From NCBI RefSeq assembly GCF_011043545.1, contig NZ_JAAKGP010000019.1, positions 1 through 39,023 on the forward strand: 39,023 bases of DNA. Reading direction: 5' to 3'. The notes beneath the pieces were generated by a model that was not told the DNA's origin, searched no databases, and worked only from the letters and a program-made list of their open reading frames with translations. Positions 1 to 8,823 of this stretch are shown piece by piece. Origin of the DNA: Rhodobacter sp. SGA-6-6. GTDB lineage: Bacteria; Pseudomonadota; Alphaproteobacteria; Rhodobacterales; Rhodobacteraceae. Numbering within the stretch: position 1 is the stretch's first letter; each line of letters begins with the position of its first letter. The translations under genes were made by a program, and so were the position numbers.

Positions 1-84
1 CGGAAGCGTCGCGGCTGTAGGTTTGCGCGCGCCAAGCACGATTTCATAACGGCGGAAGTAGCGGCTAAATTTTTCGAGAAACAT
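1..84 (-). CDS. 5' fragment of an unidentified protein (runs off the window)
   Basis: Only the first 28 codons are present. Reading leftward from ATG at 84, the peptide begins MFLEKFSRYFRRYEIVLGAR and continues past position 1. A GGGGG run about 4 nt upstream of the ATG could act as a ribosome binding site. The peptide is basic and aromatic-rich, and I do not recognise the family. Sampled lines here are about 55-60% GC, below the roughly 70% of the rest of the window, so the gene may belong to transferred DNA beside the tRNA-Asn gene. It may also be a chance reading frame. Confidence 0.35.
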   Translation of the reverse strand, partial: MFLEKFSRYFRRYEIVLGARKPTAATLP

Positions 85-333
85 GTGACCCCCATTTCGC
101 CCGACACTACGGCGGAGGCTTCAACCGATCAAGCGGCCAGCGGTGGCGAATGCGGTGAATACGTAAAGGGCTTACAGTGACGGCTTCGAAGTGGCGTGTT
201 CGCGGCGCAAGCTGTTCACGTTCGCGTGATCGCCTGCGGCCCGATCCAGCGCCAGCTAGGCGCTAGAAATCCGTGTATAGGATGTTAGTAGGGTTCATGT
301 GCTGCCAATTTTCCCAATGAAATCAAAGGGTAT
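85..333. other. Lower-GC intergenic stretch 3' of tRNA-Asn
   Basis: No convincing gene is seen here. Hand counts of sampled 60-nt lines give about 50-55% GC. Immediately 3' of the tRNA-Asn CCA end lies an imperfect inverted repeat (CCAAT near 334 and ATTGG near 316). An 11-codon frame reading MNPTNILYTDF lies near 265-300 on the minus strand and is probably meaningless. Low GC next to a tRNA 3' end fits an old integration site, but no integrase or duplicated tRNA end is visible in the window. Confidence 0.4.
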
Positions 334-408
334 TGGCTCCGGCGGTAGGGATCGAACCTACGACCAATTGATTAACAGTCAACTGCTCTACCGCTGAGCT
401 ACGCCGGA
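334..408 (-). tRNA. tRNA-Asn (anticodon GTT)
   Basis: Read on the minus strand, the 75-nt sequence folds as a full cloverleaf. The acceptor stem is TCCGGCG/CGCCGGA, the D-arm is GCTC/GAGC, the anticodon stem is GTTGA/TCAAT around the loop CTGTTAA, and the T-arm is GTAGG/CCTAC with TTCGATC. The discriminator is G and CCA is encoded. Anticodon GTT reads Asn codons AAC/AAU. It stands alone, about 70 nt downstream of the stop of the hydrolase gene that is on the same strand. Confidence 0.96.
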
Positions 409-477
409 ACACGGGGGCCGTATAGCAAGGGTGTCGGGGGGCGGCAAGGGGCAAATGGGGGAATTTCTCGGGGGCGG

Positions 478-1383
478 TCAGGGGCGGGACCAGAGGGCGT
501 CGGGGCCGGGGAAGGGGTCGGCCAGCGCCAGGTTTTGCTCCGCAAGATCAATCAGATGCGCCAGCGCGTTGCGGCGGGCGGCGGGCAGCAGCGCAGGCGA
601 GAGGTCGCGGTAGACCCGGGCCGTCACCTCGTCCAGTGTGGAAGGACCCGCGGCCAGCGCCTCGGCCACCTGCGCCTCCCGCCCGCGGCGGTGGGCGGTC
701 AGATCGGCCAGCCGCGCCGCCGGGTCCTCCACCGGATCGCCGTGTGCGGGCAGCATCAGCTGCCACTCCGCCCGCGCCAGCCGCTCCAGCGAGGCCATGT
801 AGGCGCCCATGTCGCCGTCCGGGGGCGAGACCAGGCTGGGCGCCCAGCCCATGACATGGTCGCCGGAGAACAGCACCTCCTCCCAGGCGAAGCAGAGATG
901 GCTGCCCAGATGGCCGGGCGTATGCACCGCCCGCAGCGCCCAGTCCGGGCCGCGGATTACCTCGCCGTCGGCCAGCTTGCGGTCGGGGGCGAAGGCAAGG
1001 TCCAGCCCCTCGCCGCCGCTGTGCAGCCCGGCCGCCACCAGCCGCCGCATCGCCGGGCTGCGGCTGTCCTGCGCGCCGCCGAAGGCCATGAGCGGCGCGC
1101 CGGTCGCCCGGGCCAGCGCGGGGGCCAGGCCGGAATGGTCCAGATGGGCATGGGTGACCAGGATGGCCGCCACCCGCTCCCTGGGCTCCAGCGCCGCCAG
1201 CACGGCCTGCAGGTGCGACTCCAGCGCCGGCCCCGGATCGATCACCGCCACCTCGCCGGAGCCGACGATGTCGGTCCAGGTCCCCGGCCCGGTCATCGGC
1301 GAGGGGTTCTGCGCCAGAACCCGCCGCAACCGGCCGGGCAGGGCGGTCCCGCCCCCGGCAGGCTTTCCAATCGCCCCGGTCAT
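478..1383 (-). CDS. MBL-fold metallo-hydrolase (LACTB2/glyoxalase II-like)
   Basis: This 301-residue protein has a metallo-beta-lactamase fold. The metal motif THAHLDH lies at residues 77-83, followed by HTPGHLGSH and SGDH segments and a late PAHGDP histidine, which together give the usual two-metal site. The C-terminal ~70 residues resemble the winged-helix tail of LACTB2-type enzymes. It has no signal peptide, so it is probably a cytoplasmic thioester or phosphoester hydrolase of unknown substrate. I chose ATG at 1383 because GGGGGGAAGG precedes it at good spacing; an in-frame ATG at 1401 would place that site inside the gene. It is back to back with the histidine kinase gene, and their start regions almost touch. 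Confidence 0.85.
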   Translation of the reverse strand: MTGAIGKPAGGGTALPGRLRRVLAQNPSPMTGPGTWTDIVGSGEVAVIDPGPALESHLQAVLAALEPRERVAAILVTHAHLDHSGLAPALARATGAPLMAFGGAQDSRSPAMRRLVAAGLHSGGEGLDLAFAPDRKLADGEVIRGPDWALRAVHTPGHLGSHLCFAWEEVLFSGDHVMGWAPSLVSPPDGDMGAYMASLERLARAEWQLMLPAHGDPVEDPAARLADLTAHRRGREAQVAEALAAGPSTLDEVTARVYRDLSPALLPAARRNALAHLIDLAEQNLALADPFPGPDALWSRP

Positions 1384-1399
1384 GGCTAGCCTTCCCCCC

Positions 1400-2719
1400 A
1401 TGGTCCTGAAACGCTTCCTTCCGCGCGGTCTTTACGGGCGCGCCGCCCTGATCCTGATCGTCCCCATCGTCACCATCCAGCTGGTGGTGTCCATGGCCTT
1501 CATCCAGCGCCATTACGAAGGGGTGACCCGGCAGATGACGCAGGGGGTGGCGATGGAACTGGCGCTGGTGTTGCAGGAATTCGACAAGGGCGCCACGGCC
1601 GGGGAGGCGCTGGCCCGCGCCCGGGTGGTGGCCGAGCCGCTGGAGGTGGCGCTGACCCTGCCGCCTGGGCCGGAGGCGCCCGCGGAGGACCGGGCCGGCC
1701 GCTTCGACGTGGCGGGCAAGACCATCGTCGCCACCCTGCACGATGCGCTGCCGCGGCTGATCGCCGCCGATGTCACCGACCCCGGCCGCATCGCCCGGCT
1801 GCGGATCGACACCGCGCTCGGCCCCGTGCAGGCGGATGTGTCGCGGCGGCGGATGGGGGCGTCGAACCCGCACCAGCTGCTGGTGCTGATGATCCTGACC
1901 TCGGTGCTGATGACGGTGATCGCCTATCTGTTCCTGCGCAACCAGCTGCGGCCGATCACCCGGCTGGCCGAGGCGGCCGAGGCCTTCGGCAAGGGCCAGC
2001 GCATCGTCTACCGCCCGCGCGGCGCGCTGGAGGTGCGGGCGGCCGGCGCGGCCTTCATCGACATGCGGGCGCGGATCGAGCGGCAGATCGAGCAGCGCAC
2101 CCTCTTGCTGTCCGGCGTCAGCCACGACCTGCGCACGCCGCTGACCCGGCTGCGGCTGGGTCTGTCGCTGCTGCCCGAGGACGAGGAGACCCGGGCCCTG
2201 ATGCAGGACGTGGCGCAGATGGAGCGGATGGTGGACGAGTTCCTGTCCTTCGCCCGCGGCGATGCGATGGAAGAGATGGAGCAGGCCGACGCGCAGGCGC
2301 TGGTCGCGCGCGTGGTCGAGGATGTCCGGCGCGGCGGCGGCGCGGTCGCGCTGGCAGGCGTGGAGGGCGAGCCGGGGCCGGTCCGGCTGCGGCCCCATGC
2401 GGTGGCCCGCGCGGTGGAGAACCTGATCGGCAATGCCCTGCGCCACGGCCGCCGGGCCGAGGTCCGGCTGGTCTTCACCGACCGCTCGCTGCGCATCTTC
2501 GTCGAGGACGACGGGCCGGGCATCCCGGCCGAGCGGCGCGAAGAGGCGATGCGCCCCTTCACCCGGCTGGACGCCGAGCGGGACCCCAACCGGGGCGGCG
2601 GCGTCGGCTTGGGCCTCTCCATCGCCGCCGATGTGGCGCGCAACCACGGCGGCGGGCTCTATCTCGGCGACAGCGAGACGCTCGGCGGGCTGAAGGCCGA
2701 ACTGGTGCTGGCGCGCTGA
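1400..2719 (+). CDS. EnvZ-like sensor histidine kinase
   Basis: This 439-residue membrane sensor kinase has an N-terminal transmembrane helix (about 12-35), a periplasmic loop, a second helix (about 158-180), a HAMP linker (about 181-233), a DHp domain with the H-box SGVSHDLRTP (phospho-accepting His242), an N-box (NLIGNALRHG), a G1 box (DDGPGIP) and a G2 box (GGVGLGLSIA). The architecture is that of EnvZ/osmosensor-type kinases, which phosphorylate OmpR-type regulators. No OmpR-type regulator gene adjoins it here. Start choice is uncertain: ATG 1400 and in-frame ATG 1382 both lack a Shine-Dalgarno sequence because the upstream bases encode the start of the opposite gene. Translation may be leaderless. 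Confidence 0.88.
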   Translation: MVLKRFLPRGLYGRAALILIVPIVTIQLVVSMAFIQRHYEGVTRQMTQGVAMELALVLQEFDKGATAGEALARARVVAEPLEVALTLPPGPEAPAEDRAGRFDVAGKTIVATLHDALPRLIAADVTDPGRIARLRIDTALGPVQADVSRRRMGASNPHQLLVLMILTSVLMTVIAYLFLRNQLRPITRLAEAAEAFGKGQRIVYRPRGALEVRAAGAAFIDMRARIERQIEQRTLLLSGVSHDLRTPLTRLRLGLSLLPEDEETRALMQDVAQMERMVDEFLSFARGDAMEEMEQADAQALVARVVEDVRRGGGAVALAGVEGEPGPVRLRPHAVARAVENLIGNALRHGRRAEVRLVFTDRSLRIFVEDDGPGIPAERREEAMRPFTRLDAERDPNRGGGVGLGLSIAADVARNHGGGLYLGDSETLGGLKAELVLAR

Positions 2720-2746
2720 CCGGGCGGGGTGCCTCGCGGCCGGCCG

Positions 2747-2811
2747 CCGGAGGGGCCTGCGCAGCCCCTCCGGACCTCCCCGCGGGATATTTATGGACAG
2801 ATGAAAGGGGC
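2747..2811 (+). repeat. Hairpin plus GGATATTT/CAGATGAA-tail repeat
   Basis: A 10-bp perfect stem (CCGGAGGGGC at 2747-2756 with GCCCCTCCGG at 2764-2773) sits 27 nt after the kinase stop. It is followed by GACCTCCCCGCG and the tail GGATATTTATGGACAGATGA. The same hairpin-plus-tail arrangement occurs on the minus strand at 23602-23541, and the tail alone at 23491-23520. The hairpin may act as a factor-assisted terminator or RNA stabiliser for the kinase transcript, but it lacks a T-run. The rest of 2720-2981 holds no gene. Confidence 0.7.
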
Positions 2812-2981
2812 AGCAGAGAGGGTGCCCTGCAGGCTGCGGGAGGGCCTTGCGGGCAATGCGCAAAGCGGGGTCGCGTGCCCTCGCCGGAGGACCTGCCCTT
2901 GCGGCCCCCGTCCCGCGCCACTAAGACTCTGGAAACTCTCCGCCGATAACCCGACAGCGCGAATGATGAGGCAGGCCCCCG

Positions 2982-3614
2982 ATGCGTGATCCGATCGACA
3001 CCTACATGAACACCCTGGTCCCCATGGTCGTGGAACAGACCAGCCGGGGCGAACGCGCCTATGACATCTTCTCGCGCCTGTTGAAGGAGCGGATCATCTT
3101 CCTCGCCGGCCCGGTGCACGACGGCATGTCGTCGCTGATCTGCGCGCAGCTGCTGTTCCTGGAGGCGGAGAATCCGTCCAAGGAAATCTCGATGTATATC
3201 AACAGCCCCGGCGGCGTGGTCACCTCGGGCCTGTCGATCTACGACACCATGCAATACATCAAGCCGAAGGTGTCGACGCTGGTCATCGGCCAGGCGGCCA
3301 GCATGGGCAGCCTGCTGCTGACCGCGGGCGAGAAGGGGATGCGCTTCTCGCTGCCGAACAGCCGGGTGATGGTCCACCAGCCCTCGGGCGGCTACCAGGG
3401 CCAGGCCACCGACATCATGATCCACGCGCAGGAGACGCTGAAGCTGAAGCGCCGCCTGAACGAGATCTATGTCAAACACACCGGCCAGACCTATGAAACG
3501 GTCGAGGCCGCGCTGGAGCGCGACAATTTCATGTCCGCCGAGGATGCCAAGGCCTGGGGCCTGATCGACGAGATCCTGGCCGACCGCGGCAAGATGGACG
3601 ACTCGTCGAAGTGA
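2982..3614 (+). CDS. clpP: ATP-dependent Clp protease proteolytic subunit ClpP
   Basis: This 210-residue serine peptidase forms the tetradecameric chamber that degrades proteins unfolded by ClpX or ClpA. The catalytic triad is visible: Ser107 in GQAASMGS, His132 in VMVHQPSGG and Asp181 in [11 protein letters not shown], each 10 residues beyond the mature E. coli numbering. The length is normal. clpX follows on the same strand. A -35/-10-like pair (TTGCGG 2899-2904, CTAAGA 2921-2926) lies upstream but is too weak to call, so heat-shock control is possible but not shown. The start ATG 2982 agrees with the family N-terminus. Confidence 0.98.
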   Translation: MRDPIDTYMNTLVPMVVEQTSRGERAYDIFSRLLKERIIFLAGPVHDGMSSLICAQLLFLEAENPSKEISMYINSPGGVVTSGLSIYDTMQYIKPKVSTLVIGQAASMGSLLLTAGEKGMRFSLPNSRVMVHQPSGGYQGQATDIMIHAQETLKLKRRLNEIYVKHTGQTYETVEAALERDNFMSAEDAKAWGLIDEILADRGKMDDSSK

Positions 3615-3619
3615 CCTTT

Positions 3620-3655
3620 CGCCCCCGCGGGCCGGCGGGCCGGCGGGGGCGTTTT
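3620..3655 (+). terminator. Intrinsic terminator-like hairpin between clpP and clpX
   Basis: CGCCCCCGC (3620-3628) pairs perfectly with GCGGGGGCG (3643-3651) and is followed at once by TTTT. This looks like a Rho-independent terminator placed 5 nt after the clpP stop. It would separate or attenuate clpX transcription. Confidence 0.75.
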
Positions 3656-3731
3656 CGGATTGTGGAGGTCCGGGCCTTGGCCTAGACTTCCCCCCAGGGC
3701 GCCGGAAAGGGCGCAAGGCAAAGGGAAACGG

Positions 3732-4997
<1,266 letters not shown>

Positions 4998-5019
4998 TCC
5001 CGCAGCCCGCGTGCCCTGA

Positions 5020-5044
5020 CGCCGCCCCGCCCGGGCGGCGTTTT
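5020..5044 (+). terminator. Rho-independent terminator after clpX
   Basis: CGCCGCCC (5020-5027) pairs with GGGCGGCG (5033-5040) across a 5-nt loop and is followed by TTTT. It starts 22 nt after the clpX stop codon. Confidence 0.85.
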
Positions 5045-5060
5045 CCGTTGGAGGCGAGCC

Positions 5061-5444
5061 ATGACCATCCGCCGCATCACTACTGGGTCCACCTGGGAGC
5101 CGAAGATCGGCTATGCCCGCGCCGTGGTGGCCGGGGGATGGGTGCATGTCTCCGGCACCACCGGCACCGACCATGCCACCGGCAGCATTCCCGAAAGCGT
5201 CACCGACCAATGCGCGCTGGCGCTGGAGATCATCGGCGCCGCGCTAAACCGGGCCGGCGCCGGCTTCGCCGATGTGGTCCGCGTCCATTACATCCTGCCC
5301 GACCGGGCGGATTTCGAGCCCTGCTGGCCGCTCCTCTTCGCCGCCTTCGGCGCCAACCCGCCCGCCGCGACGATGATCGAGGCCGGGCTGATCGACCCGC
5401 GCCACCGGATCGAGATCGAGGTGACGGCGCTGCTGCCCGGCTGA
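5061..5444 (+). CDS. RidA/YjgF/Rid family protein
   Basis: This 127-residue protein belongs to the Rid (YjgF/YER057c/UK114) family, small trimeric proteins. The archetype RidA hydrolyses reactive enamine/imine intermediates released by PLP enzymes. Family features are the N-terminal GYARAV segment, the VSGTTG strand, the helix [13 protein letters not shown] and the C-terminal strand IEIEVTALL. The conserved arginine of true RidA (R105 in E. coli) is not seen in the usual position before a C-terminal E, so a divergent subfamily with a different activity is possible. GGAGGCGAGCC precedes the ATG. It is probably monocistronic, downstream of the clpX terminator. Confidence 0.85.
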   Translation: MTIRRITTGSTWEPKIGYARAVVAGGWVHVSGTTGTDHATGSIPESVTDQCALALEIIGAALNRAGAGFADVVRVHYILPDRADFEPCWPLLFAAFGANPPAATMIEAGLIDPRHRIEIEVTALLPG

Positions 5445-5528
5445 TCGCAGAAACCCGCCCGCGGCCCTGCGCCCACTGGACCTTCGCCGCGCAATCGGCG
5501 ATACCGGGGCCAACGAACGGAGGCCCCG

Positions 5529-5903
5529 ATGTATTTCCTCAAGCGCCTGCTGACCTGGTGGAACAGCCAGACCATCGGCACCCAGCTGTTCACCGCCCGC
5601 AAGGGCCGGAAGGTGGGCGAGGACGACCAGGGCAACGCCTATTACCAGACCGCCGACGGCAAGCGTCGCTGGGTGATCTTCAAGGGCGAGATGGAGGCCA
5701 GCCGCGTGCCGCCCGACTGGCACGGCTGGCTGCACCACACCTGGGACGAGCCGCCGACCAAGGCGCCGCTGCGGCACAAGCCCTGGGAAAAGCCGCATGT
5801 CGAGAACCTCTCGGGCACCGAGCTGGCCTATGCGCCCCCGGGCTCGATCCGCCGCAGCCAGCCGGTCGAGCGGCGGGATTACGAGGCGTGGCAGCCCGAG
5901 TGA
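5529..5903 (+). CDS. NADH:ubiquinone oxidoreductase accessory subunit, NDUFA12/B17.2 family
   Basis: This 124-residue protein matches the NDUFA12 (B17.2, PF05071) family of supernumerary complex I subunits, which is restricted to alphaproteobacteria and mitochondria. Recognisable segments are [23 protein letters not shown]...RRWVIFKGE, and the signature [16 protein letters not shown]. It is predicted to bind the matrix/cytoplasmic arm of complex I. A good site (CGGAGG) lies before ATG 5529. Its stop TGA overlaps the start ATG of mlaD by one base, so the two are probably co-translated. The other nuo genes are not in the window. Confidence 0.93.
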   Translation: MYFLKRLLTWWNSQTIGTQLFTARKGRKVGEDDQGNAYYQTADGKRRWVIFKGEMEASRVPPDWHGWLHHTWDEPPTKAPLRHKPWEKPHVENLSGTELAYAPPGSIRRSQPVERRDYEAWQPE

Positions 5904-6370
5904 TGGCCGGCACCCGCGCAGAGATCGCCGCCGGCGCCGCCGTGCTGGCCGTGGCCGCGGCCTTCGCCGTCTATGCGGCGAAGGGGGCGGGCCTGACCGG
6001 CGGCGGCGACAGCTACCCGCTGACCGCCAGCTTCCGCGCGGTGGACGGCATCTCCGCCGGCTCGGACGTGCGGCTGGCCGGGCTGAAGGTCGGCACCATC
6101 TCGTCCTTGAAGCTGAACCCCGAGACCTTCATGGCCGATGCGGTGATCGACCTGCGCGCCGACATCCGCCTGCCCACCGACAGCGCCATCCTGATCTCCT
6201 CCGAGGGGCTGCTCGGCGGCAATTTCGTCGAGATCGTCCCCGGCGGCGCGCTGGAGAACCTGGAGCCGGGGCAGGAGATCGAGGACACCCAAGGGTCGGT
6301 CTCGCTGGTCTCGCTGTTGATGAAATTCGTCGGCGGCAAGGCCGACGAGGACGAGGCGCCGGCGCCATGA
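5903..6370 (+). CDS. mlaD: MlaD-type lipid-transport substrate-binding protein
   Basis: This 155-residue protein has an N-terminal membrane anchor (about 5-25) and one MCE domain (about 35-120: FRAVDGISAGSDVRLAGLKVGTI ... EGLLGGNFVEIVPGG). It fits the periplasmic MlaD component of the Mla phospholipid-trafficking ABC system at the inner membrane. The length fits MlaD. Its usual partners mlaF and mlaE are absent here; instead it is embedded between the NDUFA12 gene and a DUF2155 gene with 1-base and 4-base overlaps. Start ATG 5903 is fixed by the coupling and by the hydrophobic N-terminus. Confidence 0.92.
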   Translation: MAGTRAEIAAGAAVLAVAAAFAVYAAKGAGLTGGGDSYPLTASFRAVDGISAGSDVRLAGLKVGTISSLKLNPETFMADAVIDLRADIRLPTDSAILISSEGLLGGNFVEIVPGGALENLEPGQEIEDTQGSVSLVSLLMKFVGGKADEDEAPAP

Positions 6371-6792
6371 AGCCGCTGGCGCTGGTCCCCGCACTGGCTC
6401 TGCTGCTGGCGGCGGCGCCCGCCGCGGCCCAGGATTTCGCCGATGCCCCCGGCGGCGTGCTGCGCTGGCTGGACAAGCTGACCGGCCAGACCGGCGACAT
6501 GGAACTGTCGCGCGGGCAGTCGGCCTCGAACGGGCGGCTGACGATCCAGCTGGACGCCTGCCGCTACCCCGCCGACAACCCGGCCGCCGATGCGCAGGCG
6601 CATCTGACGGTGATGGACTCGACCCGGGCCGAGCCGGTGTTCTCCGGCTGGATGCTGGCCTCCAGCCCCGCGCTGTCGGCGATGGACCATCCGCGCTACG
6701 ATGTCTGGGTGCTGCGCTGCGTGGTGCCGGGCTATGCCCCGCCCGAGGCGGAAGAGACCCCCGACAGCACCGAGGAGGCCGAGGGCGAATAA
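6367..6792 (+). CDS. DUF2155 domain protein, exported
   Basis: This 141-residue protein has a clear signal peptide (MKPLALVPALALLLAAAPAAAQ, probable cleavage after AAA-Q near 21-22). The mature part carries the DUF2155 pattern (GGVLRWLDKLTGQTGD, LDACRYPADNP, FSGWMLASSPALSAMDHPRYDVWVLRC) with two cysteines. It is thought to be periplasmic, and its function is unknown. The ATG overlaps the mlaD stop by 4 nt, suggesting coupling with the envelope-lipid gene. Its acidic tail runs into the 3' end of the opposite aat gene, sharing 61 bp. Confidence 0.88.
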   Translation: MKPLALVPALALLLAAAPAAAQDFADAPGGVLRWLDKLTGQTGDMELSRGQSASNGRLTIQLDACRYPADNPAADAQAHLTVMDSTRAEPVFSGWMLASSPALSAMDHPRYDVWVLRCVVPGYAPPEAEETPDSTEEAEGE

Positions 6793-7373
6793 CCCTCCGG
6801 CTCGAACCGGGCGGGCAGGGCGATCGCCTCGGCCAGCCGCCGGTGATACTCCGCCCGCGGAATCTCCACCGCGCCGAGGCTGGCCAGATGCGGGGTCAGG
6901 AACTGGGTGTCGAACAGCCGGAAGCCGCCCGCCCGCAGCCGGTGGACCAGGAAGGCCAGCGCCACCTTCGACCCGCTGCTTTCGGCCGAGAACATCGATT
7001 CGCCGAAGAAGGCCGCGCCGAGGGTGACGCCATAGACCCCGCCCGCCAGCCGGTCGCCGCACCAGACCTCAAGGCTGTGGGCATGGCCCTGCCGGTGCAA
7101 CTCCAGATAGGCGCTGCGGATCGCCGGGTTGATCCAGGTCTCCTCGCGCGCGGCGCAGGCGTCCACCACCGCCTCGAAGGCGGTGTCGGTTCGGACAGCG
7201 CAATTCCAGCGCCGGATCAGCCGGGCGAGGCTGCGGGAGATGTGGAAATCGTCCAGGGGGAAGATGCCGCGGCGACGCGGGTCGATCCAGTGCACCTGCG
7301 GGTCGGCGCGGCCCTGGGCCATCGGGAAAATCCCCATGGCATAGGCCTGCAGCAGGAGGTCGGGGTCCAGCAT
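6732..7373 (-). CDS. aat: Leucyl/phenylalanyl-tRNA-protein transferase
   Basis: This 213-residue enzyme moves Leu or Phe from tRNA to the N-terminus of proteins that begin with Arg or Lys, creating N-degrons for ClpAP. Family landmarks are LLLQAYAMGIFPMA, WIDPRRRGIFPLD, YLELHRQGHAHSLE, GVYGVTLGAAFFGESMFS and SKVALAFLVHRL. I take ATG 7373 as the start; TTG codons at 7382 and 7388 are in frame and an AAGGA site fits TTG 7382 better, so the true start is uncertain. The last 61 bp overlap the opposite DUF2155 gene, adding a Ser-rich tail. It lies downstream of accC on the same strand, separated by paired palindromes. Confidence 0.93.
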   Translation of the reverse strand: MLDPDLLLQAYAMGIFPMAQGRADPQVHWIDPRRRGIFPLDDFHISRSLARLIRRWNCAVRTDTAFEAVVDACAAREETWINPAIRSAYLELHRQGHAHSLEVWCGDRLAGGVYGVTLGAAFFGESMFSAESSGSKVALAFLVHRLRAGGFRLFDTQFLTPHLASLGAVEIPRAEYHRRLAEAIALPARFEPEGYSPSASSVLSGVSSASGGA

Positions 7374-7384
7374 CGGGGTCAAGG

Positions 7385-7432
7385 CCAAGATCCTTGCAAG
7401 GATCTTGGCAAATTTCTTTCAAGAAATTTGCC
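7385..7432. repeat. Two abutting perfect palindromes between accC and aat
   Basis: 7385-7408 is a perfect 24-bp palindrome (half CCAAGATCCTTG). 7407-7432 is a second one: GGCAAATTTCTT, then TC, then AAGAAATTTGCC. Together they make a 48-bp double hairpin in the accC-to-aat interval, with lower GC than the surroundings. It could terminate or process the accBC transcript, and its first arm overlaps the start region of aat. The two-palindrome layout resembles the elements at 14804 and 29734, though the sequence differs. Confidence 0.8.
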
Positions 7433-7464
7433 GGCGGCACGGCCGCAACCGCACCGCCCGGGCG

Positions 7465-8811
7465 TCAGCCGTAGGTCGCGGCCAGCCACTTTTCCAGCCA
7501 GTGGATCGAGTAATCGCCCTTCTGGATATCGGGCTCTTCCAAGAGCCCGCGGAACAGCGGCACCGTGGTGTCCACACCGTCGACGATCAACTCGCCCAAG
7601 GCGCGCGACAGCCGGGCCAGCGCCTCGTCGCGGTCGCGGCCGTGGACGATCAGCTTGCCGATCAGCGAATCGTAATAGGGCGGGATGCGGTAGCCGTCGT
7701 AGAGCGCCGAATCCATCCGCACCCCGAGGCCGCCGGGCGCGTGGTATTGCGTCACCCGGCCGGGGCAGGGGGCGAAGTTGGGCAGCTTCTCGGCGTTGAT
7801 CCGCACCTCGATGGCATGGCCCTGCACCTGCAGGTCCTCCTGCTCGAAGGACAGCGGCAGGCCCGCCGCCACCCGGATCTGCTCGCGCACCAGATCGACG
7901 CCGAAGATGTATTCGGTGACCGGGTGCTCCACCTGAAGCCGGGTGTTCATCTCGATGAAGTAGAACTCGCCGTCCTCGAACAGGAATTCGATGGTGCCGG
8001 CGCCGATATAGGCGATCTTCGCCACCGCCTCGGCGCAGATGGTGCCGATCCGGGCGCGCATCTCCGGCGTGATCGCGGGCCCGGGGGCCTCCTCGAACAC
8101 CTTCTGGTGCCGGCGCTGCAGGGAACAGTCGCGCTCGCCCAGATGCACCGCCTTGCCCTTGCCGTCGCCGAAGACCTGGATCTCGATGTGGCGCGGCCGC
8201 TGCAGGTATTTCTCGATATAGACCTCGTCGTTGCCGAAGGCGGCCTTGGCCTCGCTGCGCGCGGTGCGGAAGGCGATCTCCAGCTCTTCGGGCGATTTCG
8301 CCACCTTCATGCCGCGGCCGCCGCCGCCGGCGGTGGCCTTGATGATCACCGGATAGCCGATGCCCTCGGCCACGGTCTTCGCGGTCTCGACATCCGCCAC
8401 CCCGCCGTCCGAGCCGGGAACCACCGGAATCCCCAGCGATTTCGCGGTGTCCTTGGCGGTGATCTTGTCGCCCATGATGCGGATATGCTCCGCCGAGGGG
8501 CCGATGAAGGTGATGCCGTGGTCCTCCAGCGCCTGCGCGAAGGCGGCGTTCTCGGACAGGAAGCCATAGCCCGGATGCACCGCCTGCGCCCCGGTGATCT
8601 CGCAGGCCGAGATGATCGCGGCCTTGTTGAGATAGCTTTCCGAAGACGGCGCCGGGCCGATGCAGACCGATTCATCCGCCATCCGCACATGCATGGCGTC
8701 GGCATCGGCGGTGGAATGCACCGCCACCGATTTGATCCCCATCTCGCGGGCGGCGCGGATCACCCGCAGGGCGATCTCGCCCCGGTTGGCGATCAGGATT
8801 TTCTCGAACAT
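7465..8811 (-). CDS. accC: Acetyl-CoA carboxylase, biotin carboxylase subunit
   Basis: This 448-residue enzyme carboxylates the biotin on AccB using ATP and bicarbonate, the first half-reaction of malonyl-CoA synthesis. It is full length, with an N-terminal Rossmann-like domain ([18 protein letters not shown]), an ATP-grasp domain with the glycine-rich loop GGGGRGMK, the [17 protein letters not shown] and [16 protein letters not shown] signatures (catalytic Glu/Asn/Arg), and a C-terminal domain ending [11 protein letters not shown] 8811 follows accB by 12 nt, forming the classic accB-accC operon read leftward. Confidence 0.98.
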   Translation of the reverse strand: MFEKILIANRGEIALRVIRAAREMGIKSVAVHSTADADAMHVRMADESVCIGPAPSSESYLNKAAIISACEITGAQAVHPGYGFLSENAAFAQALEDHGITFIGPSAEHIRIMGDKITAKDTAKSLGIPVVPGSDGGVADVETAKTVAEGIGYPVIIKATAGGGGRGMKVAKSPEELEIAFRTARSEAKAAFGNDEVYIEKYLQRPRHIEIQVFGDGKGKAVHLGERDCSLQRRHQKVFEEAPGPAITPEMRARIGTICAEAVAKIAYIGAGTIEFLFEDGEFYFIEMNTRLQVEHPVTEYIFGVDLVREQIRVAAGLPLSFEQEDLQVQGHAIEVRINAEKLPNFAPCPGRVTQYHAPGGLGVRMDSALYDGYRIPPYYDSLIGKLIVHGRDRDEALARLSRALGELIVDGVDTTVPLFRGLLEEPDIQKGDYSIHWLEKWLAATYG

Positions 8812-8823
8812 CGCCCCGCGCCC

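Noticed and set aside
366-380. TTGATTAACAGTCAA resembling an FNR box
   Set aside because: It is the anticodon arm of tRNA-Asn and has a 5-nt rather than 4-nt gap.
2899-2926. Possible heat-shock promoter upstream of clpP (TTGCGG and CTAAGA)
   Set aside because: The matches are too weak to distinguish from background in GC-rich DNA.
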